Shown here in pieces: positions 40,895-48,512 of a DNA stretch of 64,000 bases. Both the position numbers and the translations under genes were made by a program. The DNA is from Streptomyces sp. LHD-70 (GTDB lineage: Bacteria > Actinomycetota > Actinomycetes > Streptomycetales > Streptomycetaceae): NCBI RefSeq assembly GCF_031157275.1, contig NZ_JAVIFW010000010.1, forward strand, positions 62,001-126,000, in the 5' to 3' direction. Positions within the stretch are counted from its first letter, which is position 1, and every line of letters starts with the position of its first letter. Below the pieces are notes generated by a model. That model was not told where the DNA came from, did not search any database, and was given only the letters and a program-made list of their open reading frames with translations.

Positions 40895-42394
40895 ATGTCA
40901 GCTTCGTCTCCACCACAACCGTCCACCGCCCATGACGTCGAGGGCACACTGCAGCCCGTCCCCGAGAGCGCCAGGACCGACAGCGTCTCCGGGCAGTTCT
41001 GGATCTGGTGCGGGGCGAACATCGCTCCCATCAACTGGGTCCTCGGCGCTCTCGGCGTCCATCTCGGCCTGGGGCTCGCCGACACACTGATCGTCCTGGT
41101 CGCAGGCAACCTCGTCGGCATGGCGTTCTTCGGCGTCTTCGTACTCCTGGGGCAGCGGACCGGAGTCACCGGCATGGTCCTTGGGAGGGCTCCCTTCGGG
41201 CGGCGCGGCAACTATCTGCCCGCCGCCGTGCAGGCCCTCCTGGCCGTCGGCTGGTGCTCGGTCAACACCTGGATCATCCTGGATCTCGTCATGGCGCTGC
41301 TCGGCCGGCTCGGTCTGGTCGATCCGCAGGGCGCCAACCACATCTGGAAGATCGCGGTCGCCGGCGCGATCATGGCCGTCCAGGTGGGCATCTCCTGGAT
41401 CGGCTACCGCGCGATAGCCGCCTTCGAGCGCTGGACGGTGCCGCCCACCATCGTGGTCCTGGTGGCGATGTCGGTGGTGGCGTGGTTCTTCCTCGACATC
41501 GACTGGTCGTACGCCGGACCGGCGGGGGACGTGCTGACCGGCGGGGACCGGTTCGCCGCGATGACGGCGGTGATGACCGCCATCGGCATCGGCTGGGGCA
41601 TCACCTGGCTCACCTACGCCGCCGACTACTCACGCTTCGTCAGCCGCCGCGTGCCCCGCCGCAAGCTCTATCTGGCCAGCACGCTCGGCCAGTTCATCCC
41701 CGTCGTCTGGCTGGGGGTCCTCGGGGCCACGCTCGCCACCAAGAACGGCGACGTGGATCCAGGCCGCCTCATCGTGGAGAACTTCGGCGTACTGGCCGTA
41801 CCCGTGCTCCTCCTCGTCCTGCACGGGCCGATCGCCACCAACATCCTCAACATCTACACCTTCACCGTGGCCGCCCAGGCCCTCGACCTCAAGGTGCACC
41901 GGCGCACCCTGAGCAGCGTCGTCGGGGTCCTCTCCATGGTGGTCGTGGTCTTCTTCATCTACCAGTCCGACTTCGCCGCCATCCTCGACACCTGGCTGGT
42001 CGGCCTGGTCGCCTGGGTCTCCGCCTGGGGCGGGATCATGCTCGTCCACTACATCCGCATCGAGCGCGGCGAGATAGCGGTCGAGCGGCTCTTCGACCCC
42101 GTGGGGACCCGGCGGCTGCCCGACATCAACTGGGCCGGCCTCACCGCCTTCGCCGCGGGCATCCTCGGCACCTGGCTGTTCATGTACGGCCTGATCCCGC
42201 CGTTCCAGGGGCCGGGCGCCGTCGCCCTCGGCGGAGTCGACCTGTCCTGGCTCGCGGGCGGACTCACCAGTGCCGGTGTCTACGCCGTACTCGGACCCCG
42301 CGCGGCCCGCGCCACTCAGCCCTCCGCTCCCGCCCCTCGGCCCGCCACCTCCTCTGCACCGGAAAGGCTCGACGATGAACTTCCCCTGGCCTGA
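40895..42394 (+). CDS. NCS1 family permease (purine/cytosine/ureide type)
   Basis: A 499-residue, 12-span nucleobase:cation symporter-1 permease. It shows the family opening GQFWIWCGANIAPINWVLGA, MVLGRAPFGRRGNYLPAA, GIGWGITWLTYAADYSRFV and HGPIATNILNIYTFTVAAQA. I chose the ATG at 40895 (MSASSPPQPS); GGGAG lies 7 nt upstream. Its 3' end overlaps the deacetylase gene by 20 nt, so they are co-translated. The PucR regulator next door and the downstream PuuE-like enzyme point to uptake of a purine, pyrimidine or hydantoin/allantoin compound. Confidence 0.92.
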   Translation: MSASSPPQPSTAHDVEGTLQPVPESARTDSVSGQFWIWCGANIAPINWVLGALGVHLGLGLADTLIVLVAGNLVGMAFFGVFVLLGQRTGVTGMVLGRAPFGRRGNYLPAAVQALLAVGWCSVNTWIILDLVMALLGRLGLVDPQGANHIWKIAVAGAIMAVQVGISWIGYRAIAAFERWTVPPTIVVLVAMSVVAWFFLDIDWSYAGPAGDVLTGGDRFAAMTAVMTAIGIGWGITWLTYAADYSRFVSRRVPRRKLYLASTLGQFIPVVWLGVLGATLATKNGDVDPGRLIVENFGVLAVPVLLLVLHGPIATNILNIYTFTVAAQALDLKVHRRTLSSVVGVLSMVVVVFFIYQSDFAAILDTWLVGLVAWVSAWGGIMLVHYIRIERGEIAVERLFDPVGTRRLPDINWAGLTAFAAGILGTWLFMYGLIPPFQGPGAVALGGVDLSWLAGGLTSAGVYAVLGPRAARATQPSAPAPRPATSSAPERLDDELPLA

Positions 42395-43253
42395 AGGCCG
42401 TTCAGCCGCTGCCGCCTTCACCTTCGACGTCGACGCGGAGTCGTGCGTCCTCGCGCACGACCCCTCGGCCTCCTCCCGCATGTCCCTGATGTCCCATCAG
42501 GCGTACGGGCCGCGCGTCGGTGTCCCGCGGATCCTGAGGCTGCTGCGCCGCCAGGAGGTGAAGGCCACGTTCTTCGTCCCCGGATTCACGGCCGACACGT
42601 ATCCCGACGTGGTGCGGGCGATCGTGGACGACGGGCACGAGGTGGCCCACCACGGCTACCTCCACGAGCCGATGCGAGGCATCGACGCCGCGACGGAGGC
42701 GGAGTACCTCGACCGCGGCCTGGAGGCGCTGCAGCGGGTCGGCGTCCAACCGGTCGGATACCGGGCGCCGTGGTGGGAGATGAACTGGCACACCCCGGAC
42801 CTGCTCATCGAGCGCGGCTTCCGCTATGACTCCAGCCTGCTCGACGGCGACACCCCCTATCGACTGGGCGGGCACGGTGCGGCCGGGGACCTCGTCGAGA
42901 TACCGGTCGACTGGAGTCTCGACGACTGGGAGCAGTACGCGTTCTACCCGGGGTGGACCGGGAGCGGTGTGATCGAGAGCCCGAAGAAGGTGCACGAGAT
43001 GTGGCTCCTGGAGGCCGAGGCGCAGCACGCCGAGGGCGGCTGCTTCGTGCTCACCAACCACCCGTTCATCTCCGGCCGTCCCTCGCGGTCCGCCGCGCTT
43101 GAACGCCTCATCGCCGACGTCCGCGCTCTGGACGGCGTCTGGGTCGCCACCCTCGGCGAGATCGCCGCCCACGCGGCCGGGGTCCTGACGGAAGTACGGC
43201 ACATCGAGCGCGTCGAGGTGCCGGAGAAGTACGCTCCGCGGCCCGCGGGCTGA
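42375..43253 (+). CDS. Polysaccharide deacetylase family protein, PuuE-like
   Basis: A 292-residue NodB-fold hydrolase. Metal-site motifs are AAAFTFDVDAES (Asp-Asp), HEVAHHGYLHEPM (His-x-x-x-His region) and the catalytic-site segment YRAPWWEMNWHTPDLL. It lacks a signal peptide, so it is cytoplasmic and more like the metal-independent allantoinase PuuE or related amidohydrolases than a wall deacetylase. AAAGG precedes the ATG, which lies 20 nt inside the NCS1 permease gene. With permease and PucR it should form a uptake-and-hydrolysis unit for a ureide or cyclic amide. Confidence 0.87.
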   Translation: MNFPWPEGRSAAAAFTFDVDAESCVLAHDPSASSRMSLMSHQAYGPRVGVPRILRLLRRQEVKATFFVPGFTADTYPDVVRAIVDDGHEVAHHGYLHEPMRGIDAATEAEYLDRGLEALQRVGVQPVGYRAPWWEMNWHTPDLLIERGFRYDSSLLDGDTPYRLGGHGAAGDLVEIPVDWSLDDWEQYAFYPGWTGSGVIESPKKVHEMWLLEAEAQHAEGGCFVLTNHPFISGRPSRSAALERLIADVRALDGVWVATLGEIAAHAAGVLTEVRHIERVEVPEKYAPRPAG

Positions 43254-43286
43254 GCCGGAGGCCGCCCGGGGCGAACCGGGGGCATG

Positions 43287-43329
43287 GCCCGATTCCCGTC
43301 AGGCGTAACGCGCTTGACGGGAATCGGGC
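43287..43329. terminator. Strong bidirectional terminator
   Basis: GCCCGATTCCCGTCA (43287-43301) pairs perfectly with TGACGGGAATCGGGC (43315-43329), a 15-bp stem 34 nt after the deacetylase stop. Confidence 0.92.
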
Positions 43330-43357
43330 GTTGCCGGTGACGGCCGACTGCGGCCGC

Positions 43358-43463
43358 GACATACGCGTGCTGCCCCGTGACATACGCGTGCTGCCCCGTG
43401 ACATACGCGTGCTGCCCCGCGAAATACGCGTGCTGCCGCCGCGAAATACGTGTGTGCGGGCGG
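43358..43463. repeat. 21-bp tandem repeat, five units
   Basis: Unit GACATACGCGTGCTGCCCCGT begins at 43358, 43379, 43400, 43421 (GAAAT variant) and 43443 (after one extra base). The first three are nearly identical and the last two have decayed. It follows the deacetylase terminator and lies in front of the 3' end of the IclR gene. There are no spacers, so it is not a CRISPR array. Confidence 0.95.
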
Positions 43464-43482
43464 GTGGACTCCCCGCCGCCAC

Positions 43483-44298
43483 TCACGCCCCGGGGCGGTG
43501 TCCGCCGAGGCGCTGAGTGACCTGGTCCGCGGAGTCACGGGCGGCGTCGCCGAGGATCGGCAGCTGGTCGGGGGAGACCCGGAAGCGCGGCGCCGAGATG
43601 AGCACGGTGGCGGCCACGTCGCCCCGGTGGTCGAAGACCGGCGCGGCCACACCCACCTCCTGCACCGAGGTCTCCCCGTAGTTGACGGCGTAGCCCTGCT
43701 CGCGCACCTCGTCGAGCTTGGCCTGGTACGCCGCGATCGCCGTGTCGTCCGGCCCGGCGAAGGCCACGGATCCGTCCGTCAGGAGGGCCCGCGCGGTGGC
43801 GGTGGGCAGCTGGGCCAGGAAGACCTGGACCGAGGAGCTCGCCGCGGTGTTGTAGCGGGTGCCCAGGGGGGTGCTGTGCTTGATCTCGTTGCGGCTCGGC
43901 ACCTGCTCGATGCAGACGGCCTCGGACCCGTTCCACAGCATCAGGGCCGTGGTCTCGTCGGTGCGTCGGCTCAGCTCCCGCAGCACCGGATGCGCGACGC
44001 GGCGTACGTCGAGGTCCGCGAGGAGGGGGCCGGCCATGGCGATGACGCCGAGCCCGAGCCGGAAGCGCCTGGTCTCCGGGTCCCGCTCCACGAGACCGTC
44101 GAGTTCGAGCGTAGCCAGGATGCGGGAGACCGTGCTCTTGTGCAGGCCGACCCGTGCGGCGATGTCCGTGACTCCGAGCAGGGGCTCCTCGGCACTGAAG
44201 CTCAGCAGTACGGCGATGCCGTTGTGGAGCACGGAGATCCCGCGGCTCTCTCCCGCGCCCGTACCGTCGTTGATCTTGTCCGTCTGGGTGTCTGCCAT
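43483..44298 (-). CDS. IclR family transcriptional regulator
   Basis: A 271-residue regulator with the IclR winged helix at about residues 22-80 (SVLHNGIAVLLSFSAEEPLL, AARVGLHKSTVSRILATLEL) and an IclR effector domain (HPVLRELSRRTDETTALMLW, GYAVNYGETSVQEVGVAAPV). The ATG at 44298 gives the family's length; an ATG at 44319 would add 7 residues. It is co-directional with a creatinase gene and an MHS transporter upstream, but separated from them by a strong terminator, so it probably has its own promoter. It is the obvious regulator of that creatine catabolism unit. Confidence 0.9.
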   Translation of the reverse strand: MADTQTDKINDGTGAGESRGISVLHNGIAVLLSFSAEEPLLGVTDIAARVGLHKSTVSRILATLELDGLVERDPETRRFRLGLGVIAMAGPLLADLDVRRVAHPVLRELSRRTDETTALMLWNGSEAVCIEQVPSRNEIKHSTPLGTRYNTAASSSVQVFLAQLPTATARALLTDGSVAFAGPDDTAIAAYQAKLDEVREQGYAVNYGETSVQEVGVAAPVFDHRGDVAATVLISAPRFRVSPDQLPILGDAARDSADQVTQRLGGHRPGA

Positions 44299-44320
44299 GG
44301 TGCGCCCATCCTGCCGCATG

Positions 44321-44372
44321 GCCGGGGACCGCGTGGTGCCCGGGACCGCGTGGGCGCCCGGGACGGCGTGGT
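44321..44372. repeat. 17-bp tandem repeat upstream of the IclR gene
   Basis: Units GCCGGGGACCGCGTGGT, GCCCGGGACCGCGTGGG and CGCCCGGGACGGCGTGGT begin at 44321, 44338 and 44355. They lie in the leader or promoter of the IclR gene, immediately upstream of its possible starts. Confidence 0.85.
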
Positions 44373-44388
44373 CCGAAGGGGACAGAGC

Positions 44389-44423
44389 GGTGCCGCACCG
44401 TCCTGGCCGGACGGTGCGGCACC
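44389..44423 (-). terminator. Creatinase terminator
   Basis: GGTGCCGCACCGTCC pairs perfectly with GGACGGTGCGGCACC across TGGCC, a 15-bp stem 21 nt beyond the creatinase stop and before the IclR gene. Confidence 0.92.
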
Positions 44424-44444
44424 GGGTGTGCCACTGGGCTCCGG

Positions 44445-45674
44445 TCAGCGGCCCAGGATGTTGTGCTCGGGGCCGAAGGGGAACTTGGTGATGTTCTCGG
44501 CGCCGCCCTCGGTCACGACCAGGATGTCGTGCTCGCGGTAGCCGCCCGCGCCGGGCTCGCCCTCGGGCACCATGAGCATCGGTTCCATGGAGACGACCAT
44601 GCCCGGCTCCAGGACGGTGTCGATGTCCTCGCGGAGTTCGAGACCGGCCTCGCGGCCGTAATAGTGCGACAGGACACCGAAGGAGTGGCCGTATCCGAAG
44701 GTGCGGTTCGGCAGCAGACCGTGGCCGACGTAGATCTCGTTGAGGCTGTGCGCGATCTCCGCGCAGCTGATGCCCGGCTTGATGAGTTCCAGGCCGCGGC
44801 GGTGCACCTCGACGTTGATCTCCCACAGCTGGAGCGAGCGGGCGTCCGGCTCGCCGTAGAACAGGGTTCGCTCCAGGGCCGTGTAGTAACCGGAGATCAT
44901 CGGGAAGCAGTTGAGGCTGAGGATGTCGCCGCGCTGAACGGTGCGCGTGGTGGGCCAGTTGTGCGCGCCGTCGGTGTTGATGCCCGACTGGAACCAGACC
45001 CAGGTGTCGCGGATCTCGGTGTGCGGGTACGCCCGGGCGATCTCGCGGACCATGGCCTGCGTGCCCGCGAGAGCCACCTCGTACTCCGCGACTCCCTCGG
45101 TGACGGCCGCGCGGACCGCCTCGCCGCCGATGTCGCCGATCCGGGCGCCTTCCCGGATGAGCGCGATCTCCTCGTCCGACTTGACCATCCGCTGCCGCAT
45201 GGTCGCCTGTGCGATGTCCGTGAACTCGGCGTCGGAAAAGGCGGATTCGAACTTCCGCAGCAGGTCGAGGGGCAGGCTGTCGTGCTCCACACCGATCCGG
45301 CGCGGCGAGACGGCACGCTGCTTCAGCGCCTCCCGGATGGCGTGGACGTAGTTGTCGCGATGCCAGTCGGTGTAGACGACGTTGTCCCCGAAGGAGCGCC
45401 GCCACGGCATACCCGCGTCGATGTTGGCGGAGACGCTGATCTGCTCGCTCTCGGTGACGATCAGCGCGTACGGCCGGCCGAAGGCCGTGTAGAGGAAGTC
45501 CGAGTAGTACTTGATGTTGTGGTACGAGGTGAACAGGGCGACCTCGACTCCGGCCTCGGTCATCGCCTTGCGCAGCAGGGTCAGCCGGCGCTCCATCTCG
45601 GCGTCGGAGAAGGTGAGTTGCTCCTTCTCGCCGTTGCGGATCAGCTTCAGGCGCTCAAGGTCTGTGGTGGACAC
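44445..45674 (-). CDS. Creatinase (creatine amidinohydrolase)
   Basis: A 409-residue creatinase, which splits creatine into sarcosine and urea in the cytoplasm. It has the M24 pita-bread fold and matches the Pseudomonas enzyme along its length: FTSYHNIKYYSDFLYTAFGR, SANIDAGMPWRR, FQSGINTDGAHNWPTTRT (catalytic His), SGYYTALERTLF, RTFGYGHSFGVLSHYYGRE and VVSMEPMLMVPEGEPGAGGY. These segments, especially the HSFGVLSHYYGRE and FPFGPEHNI end, distinguish it from Xaa-Pro peptidases. GAAGGAG is 6 nt before the GTG at 45674. It follows an MHS-type transporter gene in the same direction. No sarcosine oxidase is in the window. Confidence 0.94.
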   Translation of the reverse strand: MSTTDLERLKLIRNGEKEQLTFSDAEMERRLTLLRKAMTEAGVEVALFTSYHNIKYYSDFLYTAFGRPYALIVTESEQISVSANIDAGMPWRRSFGDNVVYTDWHRDNYVHAIREALKQRAVSPRRIGVEHDSLPLDLLRKFESAFSDAEFTDIAQATMRQRMVKSDEEIALIREGARIGDIGGEAVRAAVTEGVAEYEVALAGTQAMVREIARAYPHTEIRDTWVWFQSGINTDGAHNWPTTRTVQRGDILSLNCFPMISGYYTALERTLFYGEPDARSLQLWEINVEVHRRGLELIKPGISCAEIAHSLNEIYVGHGLLPNRTFGYGHSFGVLSHYYGREAGLELREDIDTVLEPGMVVSMEPMLMVPEGEPGAGGYREHDILVVTEGGAENITKFPFGPEHNILGR

Positions 45675-45751
45675 GGGTACTCCTTCTCGTGGTGCGGTGC
45701 GGGTGCCCCCGACCGGTGCGGTCGGGAAGTGAGAGGGGGCGTGGGGTGCGC

Positions 45752-47107
45752 TCAGTCCTCGCGGAGGGGTTCGCGCGAGGTCTCCTTGGCGGCCAGTACG
45801 GCCCCGAGTGAGACGAGCGCCCCGCCGGCCAGATACCAGGCCGGGGCGAGGCCGCTGCCCGTCCAGGAGATGAGCAGCGTGCCGACGAAGGCCGCGGTGC
45901 CGCCGAACAGGGCGTTGGCCAGGTTGAAGCTGATGGCGAAGCCGCTGTAGCGGACGCGGGTCGGGAACTGCTCGGCGAGGAAGCTGGGCAGCGTCCCGTC
46001 GTTGAGCGCGAGCATGCCGCCGAGCAGCACCTGGACGGCGATGACGGTCAGCAGGCCGGCTCCGTCGAGCAGCAGGAACGCCGGCACCGTGAACAGGGTG
46101 AACAGTACGGACGCGGTGATCAGCAGCTTCCTGCGGCCGAACCGGTCGGAGGCCAGGCCGGTGCAGAAGACGAAGACGATGTAGACGGCGAGCGAGACGG
46201 TGGTGGCGAGGAACGACTCGGTGGTGCCGAAGTCGAGCTCCTCGGAGAGGTACGTCGGCATGTAGCTGAGCAGCATGTAGAAGGCGATGGCGTTGAGCAC
46301 CGTGGCTCCCATGGCGAGGAGCAGCGGGCGCCGGTTGGCGCGCAGCATCTCCTTGGCCGGAACCCGCGCCACGTCCTGCTCCTGCTCCAGTGAGCGGAAC
46401 GCCGGAGTGTCCTCCAGGCGCAGCCGGATGTAGCGGCCGATCAGGCCCATGGGCGCGGCGAGGAGGAACGGAAGGCGCCAACCCCAGCTGTGCATCTGGT
46501 CGTTGGAGAGGAGTTCGGTGAGCAGCGCCGCGAGCAGGGAACCGAGGAGCAGCCCCGACGCGGTGCTGGCCGGGACGACGGAGGCGTAGAGCCCGCGCCG
46601 CCCTTCCGGTGCGTACTCGACGAGGAAGGCGGAGGCGCCCGCGTACTCGCCGGAGGCCGAGAAGCCCTGCGCCACCCGGACCACGAGCAGGAGCAGGGGC
46701 GCGAGCAGTCCGACCGCTTCGTAGCTGGGCAGCAGGGCGATGCAGAAGGTGGCCACGGACATGATCACGATGGACAGCGACAGCGCACTGCGCCGCCCCA
46801 CCTTGTCGCCGATGTGACCCCAGACGAAGCCGCCGAGCGGGCGGACGAAGAAGGAGACGGCGAAGACGCTGAACGTCGCGAGGAGTGCCGTGGTGCGGTC
46901 GGTCGCCGGAAAGAAGACGGTCGAGATGGTCGCCGCCAGATAGCCGTAGGCGGCGTAGTCGAACCACTCGACGAAGTTGCCGATGAAGCTGGCGGCGACG
47001 ACTCGACGGCGGGCCCCGGGGGTGACGCCGTCGGCCGGTGAGGACGCGTGCGCCTCGGTCCGATCCGGGGCTGGGTCGGCGGGCCGTGGGGCGGCTGGGT
47101 TGCTCAT
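45752..47107 (-). CDS. MFS transporter, MHS (metabolite:H+ symporter) family
   Basis: A 451-residue, 12-span transporter of the MHS family. The first span carries the family motif ASFIGNFVEWFDYAAYGYLA, followed by VRPLGGFVWGHIGDKVGRRS and RVAQGFSASGEYAGASAFLV. Members carry proline, betaine, citrate or similar solutes. I chose the ATG at 47107 with GGGAGCC 7 nt before it; an ATG at 47122 or 47263 is less supported. It is the first gene of the creatinase operon, so creatine, creatinine or a related guanidino compound is the likely cargo. Two GTTGC-N7-GCAAC repeats lie upstream. Confidence 0.9.
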   Translation of the reverse strand: MSNPAAPRPADPAPDRTEAHASSPADGVTPGARRRVVAASFIGNFVEWFDYAAYGYLAATISTVFFPATDRTTALLATFSVFAVSFFVRPLGGFVWGHIGDKVGRRSALSLSIVIMSVATFCIALLPSYEAVGLLAPLLLLVVRVAQGFSASGEYAGASAFLVEYAPEGRRGLYASVVPASTASGLLLGSLLAALLTELLSNDQMHSWGWRLPFLLAAPMGLIGRYIRLRLEDTPAFRSLEQEQDVARVPAKEMLRANRRPLLLAMGATVLNAIAFYMLLSYMPTYLSEELDFGTTESFLATTVSLAVYIVFVFCTGLASDRFGRRKLLITASVLFTLFTVPAFLLLDGAGLLTVIAVQVLLGGMLALNDGTLPSFLAEQFPTRVRYSGFAISFNLANALFGGTAAFVGTLLISWTGSGLAPAWYLAGGALVSLGAVLAAKETSREPLRED

Positions 47108-47130
47108 GAACGTGGCTCCCATGCATCCGA

Positions 47131-47147
47131 GTTGCGCGACAAGCAAC
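47131..47147. promoter_or_regulatory. Inverted repeat GTTGC-N7-GCAAC, site 1
   Basis: GTTGCGCGACAAGCAAC, 24 bp upstream of the MHS transporter ATG. The same arms and spacing recur at 47248. It is a candidate operator for the IclR regulator of the creatinase unit; its position would block transcription. Confidence 0.65.
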
Positions 47148-47247
47148 GATGACGCAACTATGGGAACGCTGAATTGCCCTGTCAAGGGTGACCGCAGGGT
47201 AGTTATGGGGGCGTCGAGTCTCTGATGGTTGCTGAAATCGGTATCGA

Positions 47248-47264
47248 GTTGCTCTTCACGCAAC
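47248..47264. promoter_or_regulatory. Inverted repeat GTTGC-N7-GCAAC, site 2
   Basis: GTTGCTCTTCACGCAAC, 117 bp from site 1. Both sites are followed or preceded by an ACGCAACTA element, suggesting a duplicated operator. Confidence 0.65.
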
Positions 47265-47270
47265 TAGGCG

Positions 47271-47300
47271 GGGGCGCGCCGGATGTCTCCGACGCGCCCC
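47271..47300 (-). terminator. VOC gene terminator
   Basis: GGGGCGCG-CCGGA pairs with TCCG-ACGCGCCCC around the loop TGTC. It lies 46 nt beyond the stop of the minus-strand VOC gene. Confidence 0.75.
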
Positions 47301-47345
47301 TGCTCGTCCTGCGGTCTCGTGCGTTCTCGTGGAACCGTCCTGGTG

Positions 47346-47732
47346 CTACCGGTCCTGCGGGTACCAGCGCAGCTCGACCGTGTTGCCCTCCGGGTCCCGC
47401 ACGTAGATCGACTGGGCGTCGCCACGGGCGCCGAAGCGGGGGACCGGGCCGTCGAGGACCGTCAACTCGCCCGCGTCGATGACCTCTTGCCAGTCGAGCG
47501 GCTCGACGACGAGGCAGATGTGGTCCACGTTGGACTCACCGCGCGGGCGGGCGAGGAGGTCGATGATCGTGGTCGGACTGACCCGCACGGAGGGGAACGG
47601 CACCTTGCCCGCCCGCCACTCCTCGACCCGCACCGGTTCGAGGCCGAGCGGCCCGCAGTAGAACTCCAGGGCGCGCTCGACGTCCTCGACGTTCAGGACC
47701 AGGTGGTCGAAGTCCTTGACTCGCACTCGCAT
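47346..47732 (-). CDS. VOC family protein (glyoxalase/bleomycin-resistance/dioxygenase fold)
   Basis: A 128-residue single-subunit VOC protein. The opening DFDHLVLNVEDVERALEFYCGPLGL and the closing SIYVRDPEGNTVELRWY hold the family's metal-binding His and Glu; a further His is in VDHICLVVEPLD. Members include metalloenzymes and antibiotic-binding proteins. A purine stretch (AAGAAAGG) precedes the ATG at 47732. It is divergent from a TetR regulator, which probably represses it. The substrate is unknown. Confidence 0.9.
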   Translation of the reverse strand: MRVRVKDFDHLVLNVEDVERALEFYCGPLGLEPVRVEEWRAGKVPFPSVRVSPTTIIDLLARPRGESNVDHICLVVEPLDWQEVIDAGELTVLDGPVPRFGARGDAQSIYVRDPEGNTVELRWYPQDR

Positions 47733-47849
47733 GGGCAGGCCTTTCTTGGTCAGGGGTGGGTGCTGGGGCGGTACTCTGCCCGCAGTGGTAAAACCGTAGT
47801 ACTGCATTCGTAGTTGTGTATCCGTCTTGCGACCTTGTGGGGGAGACCC

Positions 47850-48425
47850 ATGCGACAGAATCCCGCCCGCCGGACCGCGCTGCTCGACGCGGCGATCGAG
47901 GTTCTGGCCCAGGAGGGGTCGCGTGGGCTCACCCTGCGCGCCGTCGACAAGGCCGCCGGAGTGCCCACCGGCACCACCACCAACTACTTCGCCAATCGTG
48001 CCGAGTTGCTCCGCCAGATCATGGGTCGTACGAAGGAGCGTCTCACTCCGGACCCGGCCGCGATGGCGGAGACCATGAAGGCCGAGCCCAGCCGTGAGCT
48101 GACCGCGACCCTGCTGCGGCAGCTCGTCGAGCGGATGCGGGCCGACAGCAGCAGCCACCGGGCCATGCTGGAGCTGCGTCTGGAGTCCACGCGCCGCCCG
48201 GAGCTGCAGGAGGACCTGACCCGTACGTTCACCGAGCTGCTCGACGACAACATCAACTGGCACCTCGACGCGGGGCTGCCAGGCGACCGGGACACCGTGC
48301 TGCTGCTCTACCTCGCCATGCTCGGCGTGATCGTGGACGACCTGACCGTGCCCGCCCTGCTCGAGCCGCACGGCATCGACCGCATCATCGACGTACTCGT
48401 GGAGCGGAGCGCGCCGGGGGAGTGA
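47850..48425 (+). CDS. TetR family transcriptional regulator
   Basis: A 191-residue repressor with the TetR DNA-binding domain at residues 6-52 (ARRTALLDAAIEVLAQEGSR, GLTLRAVDKAAGVPTGTTTN, YFANRAELL) and an all-helical ligand domain (RAMLELRLESTRRPELQEDL). GGGGGAG is 6 nt before the ATG at 47850. It is divergent from the VOC gene; the 117-bp region between them contains a repeated CGTAGT element (CGTAGTACTGCATTCGTAGT) but no clear palindrome. The ligand is not evident. Confidence 0.91.
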   Translation: MRQNPARRTALLDAAIEVLAQEGSRGLTLRAVDKAAGVPTGTTTNYFANRAELLRQIMGRTKERLTPDPAAMAETMKAEPSRELTATLLRQLVERMRADSSSHRAMLELRLESTRRPELQEDLTRTFTELLDDNINWHLDAGLPGDRDTVLLLYLAMLGVIVDDLTVPALLEPHGIDRIIDVLVERSAPGE

Positions 48426-48428
48426 GTG

Positions 48429-48480
48429 CGGAGGGCGCAACTCCCTCTTCGGAGGGCTCAACTCCCCCTTTGGAGGGCGG
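48429..48480. repeat. 21-bp tandem repeat after the TetR gene
   Basis: CGGAGGGCGCAACTCCCTCTT (48429-48449) and CGGAGGGCTCAACTCCCCCTT (48450-48470), followed by a partial third unit. Each unit is also a small hairpin (GGAG...CTCC). They fill the gap between the TetR stop and the next promoter. Confidence 0.9.
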
Positions 48481-48482
48481 GA

Positions 48483-48505
48483 TTGTCACTGCCGGGTCGT
48501 ACGGT
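48483..48505 (+). promoter_or_regulatory. RecA-independent DNA-damage promoter (PafBC type), leaderless
   Basis: TTGTCACTG (48483-48491), 8 nt, TACGGT (48500-48505), then 7 nt to the ATG. It fits TTGTCRGTG-N8-TAnnnT except for one position. Spacing and start position are the same as for the YjbR/MmcQ gene at 9202. Confidence 0.72.
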
Positions 48506-48512
48506 CGCTCGT

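Noticed and set aside
43358..43463. Possible CRISPR array
   Set aside because: Units are contiguous 21-mers with no spacers and no cas genes nearby.
42944..43486. Minus-strand frame with repeated QHAYVTG units across the 21-bp array
   Set aside because: The protein-like repeat is produced by the DNA repeat (21 is a multiple of three); it also crosses a strong terminator and the antisense of the deacetylase gene.
44445..47126. A single frame joining creatinase to upstream sequence
   Set aside because: The added part is the shadow of the MHS transporter; creatinase has its own GTG and GAAGGAG site at 45674.
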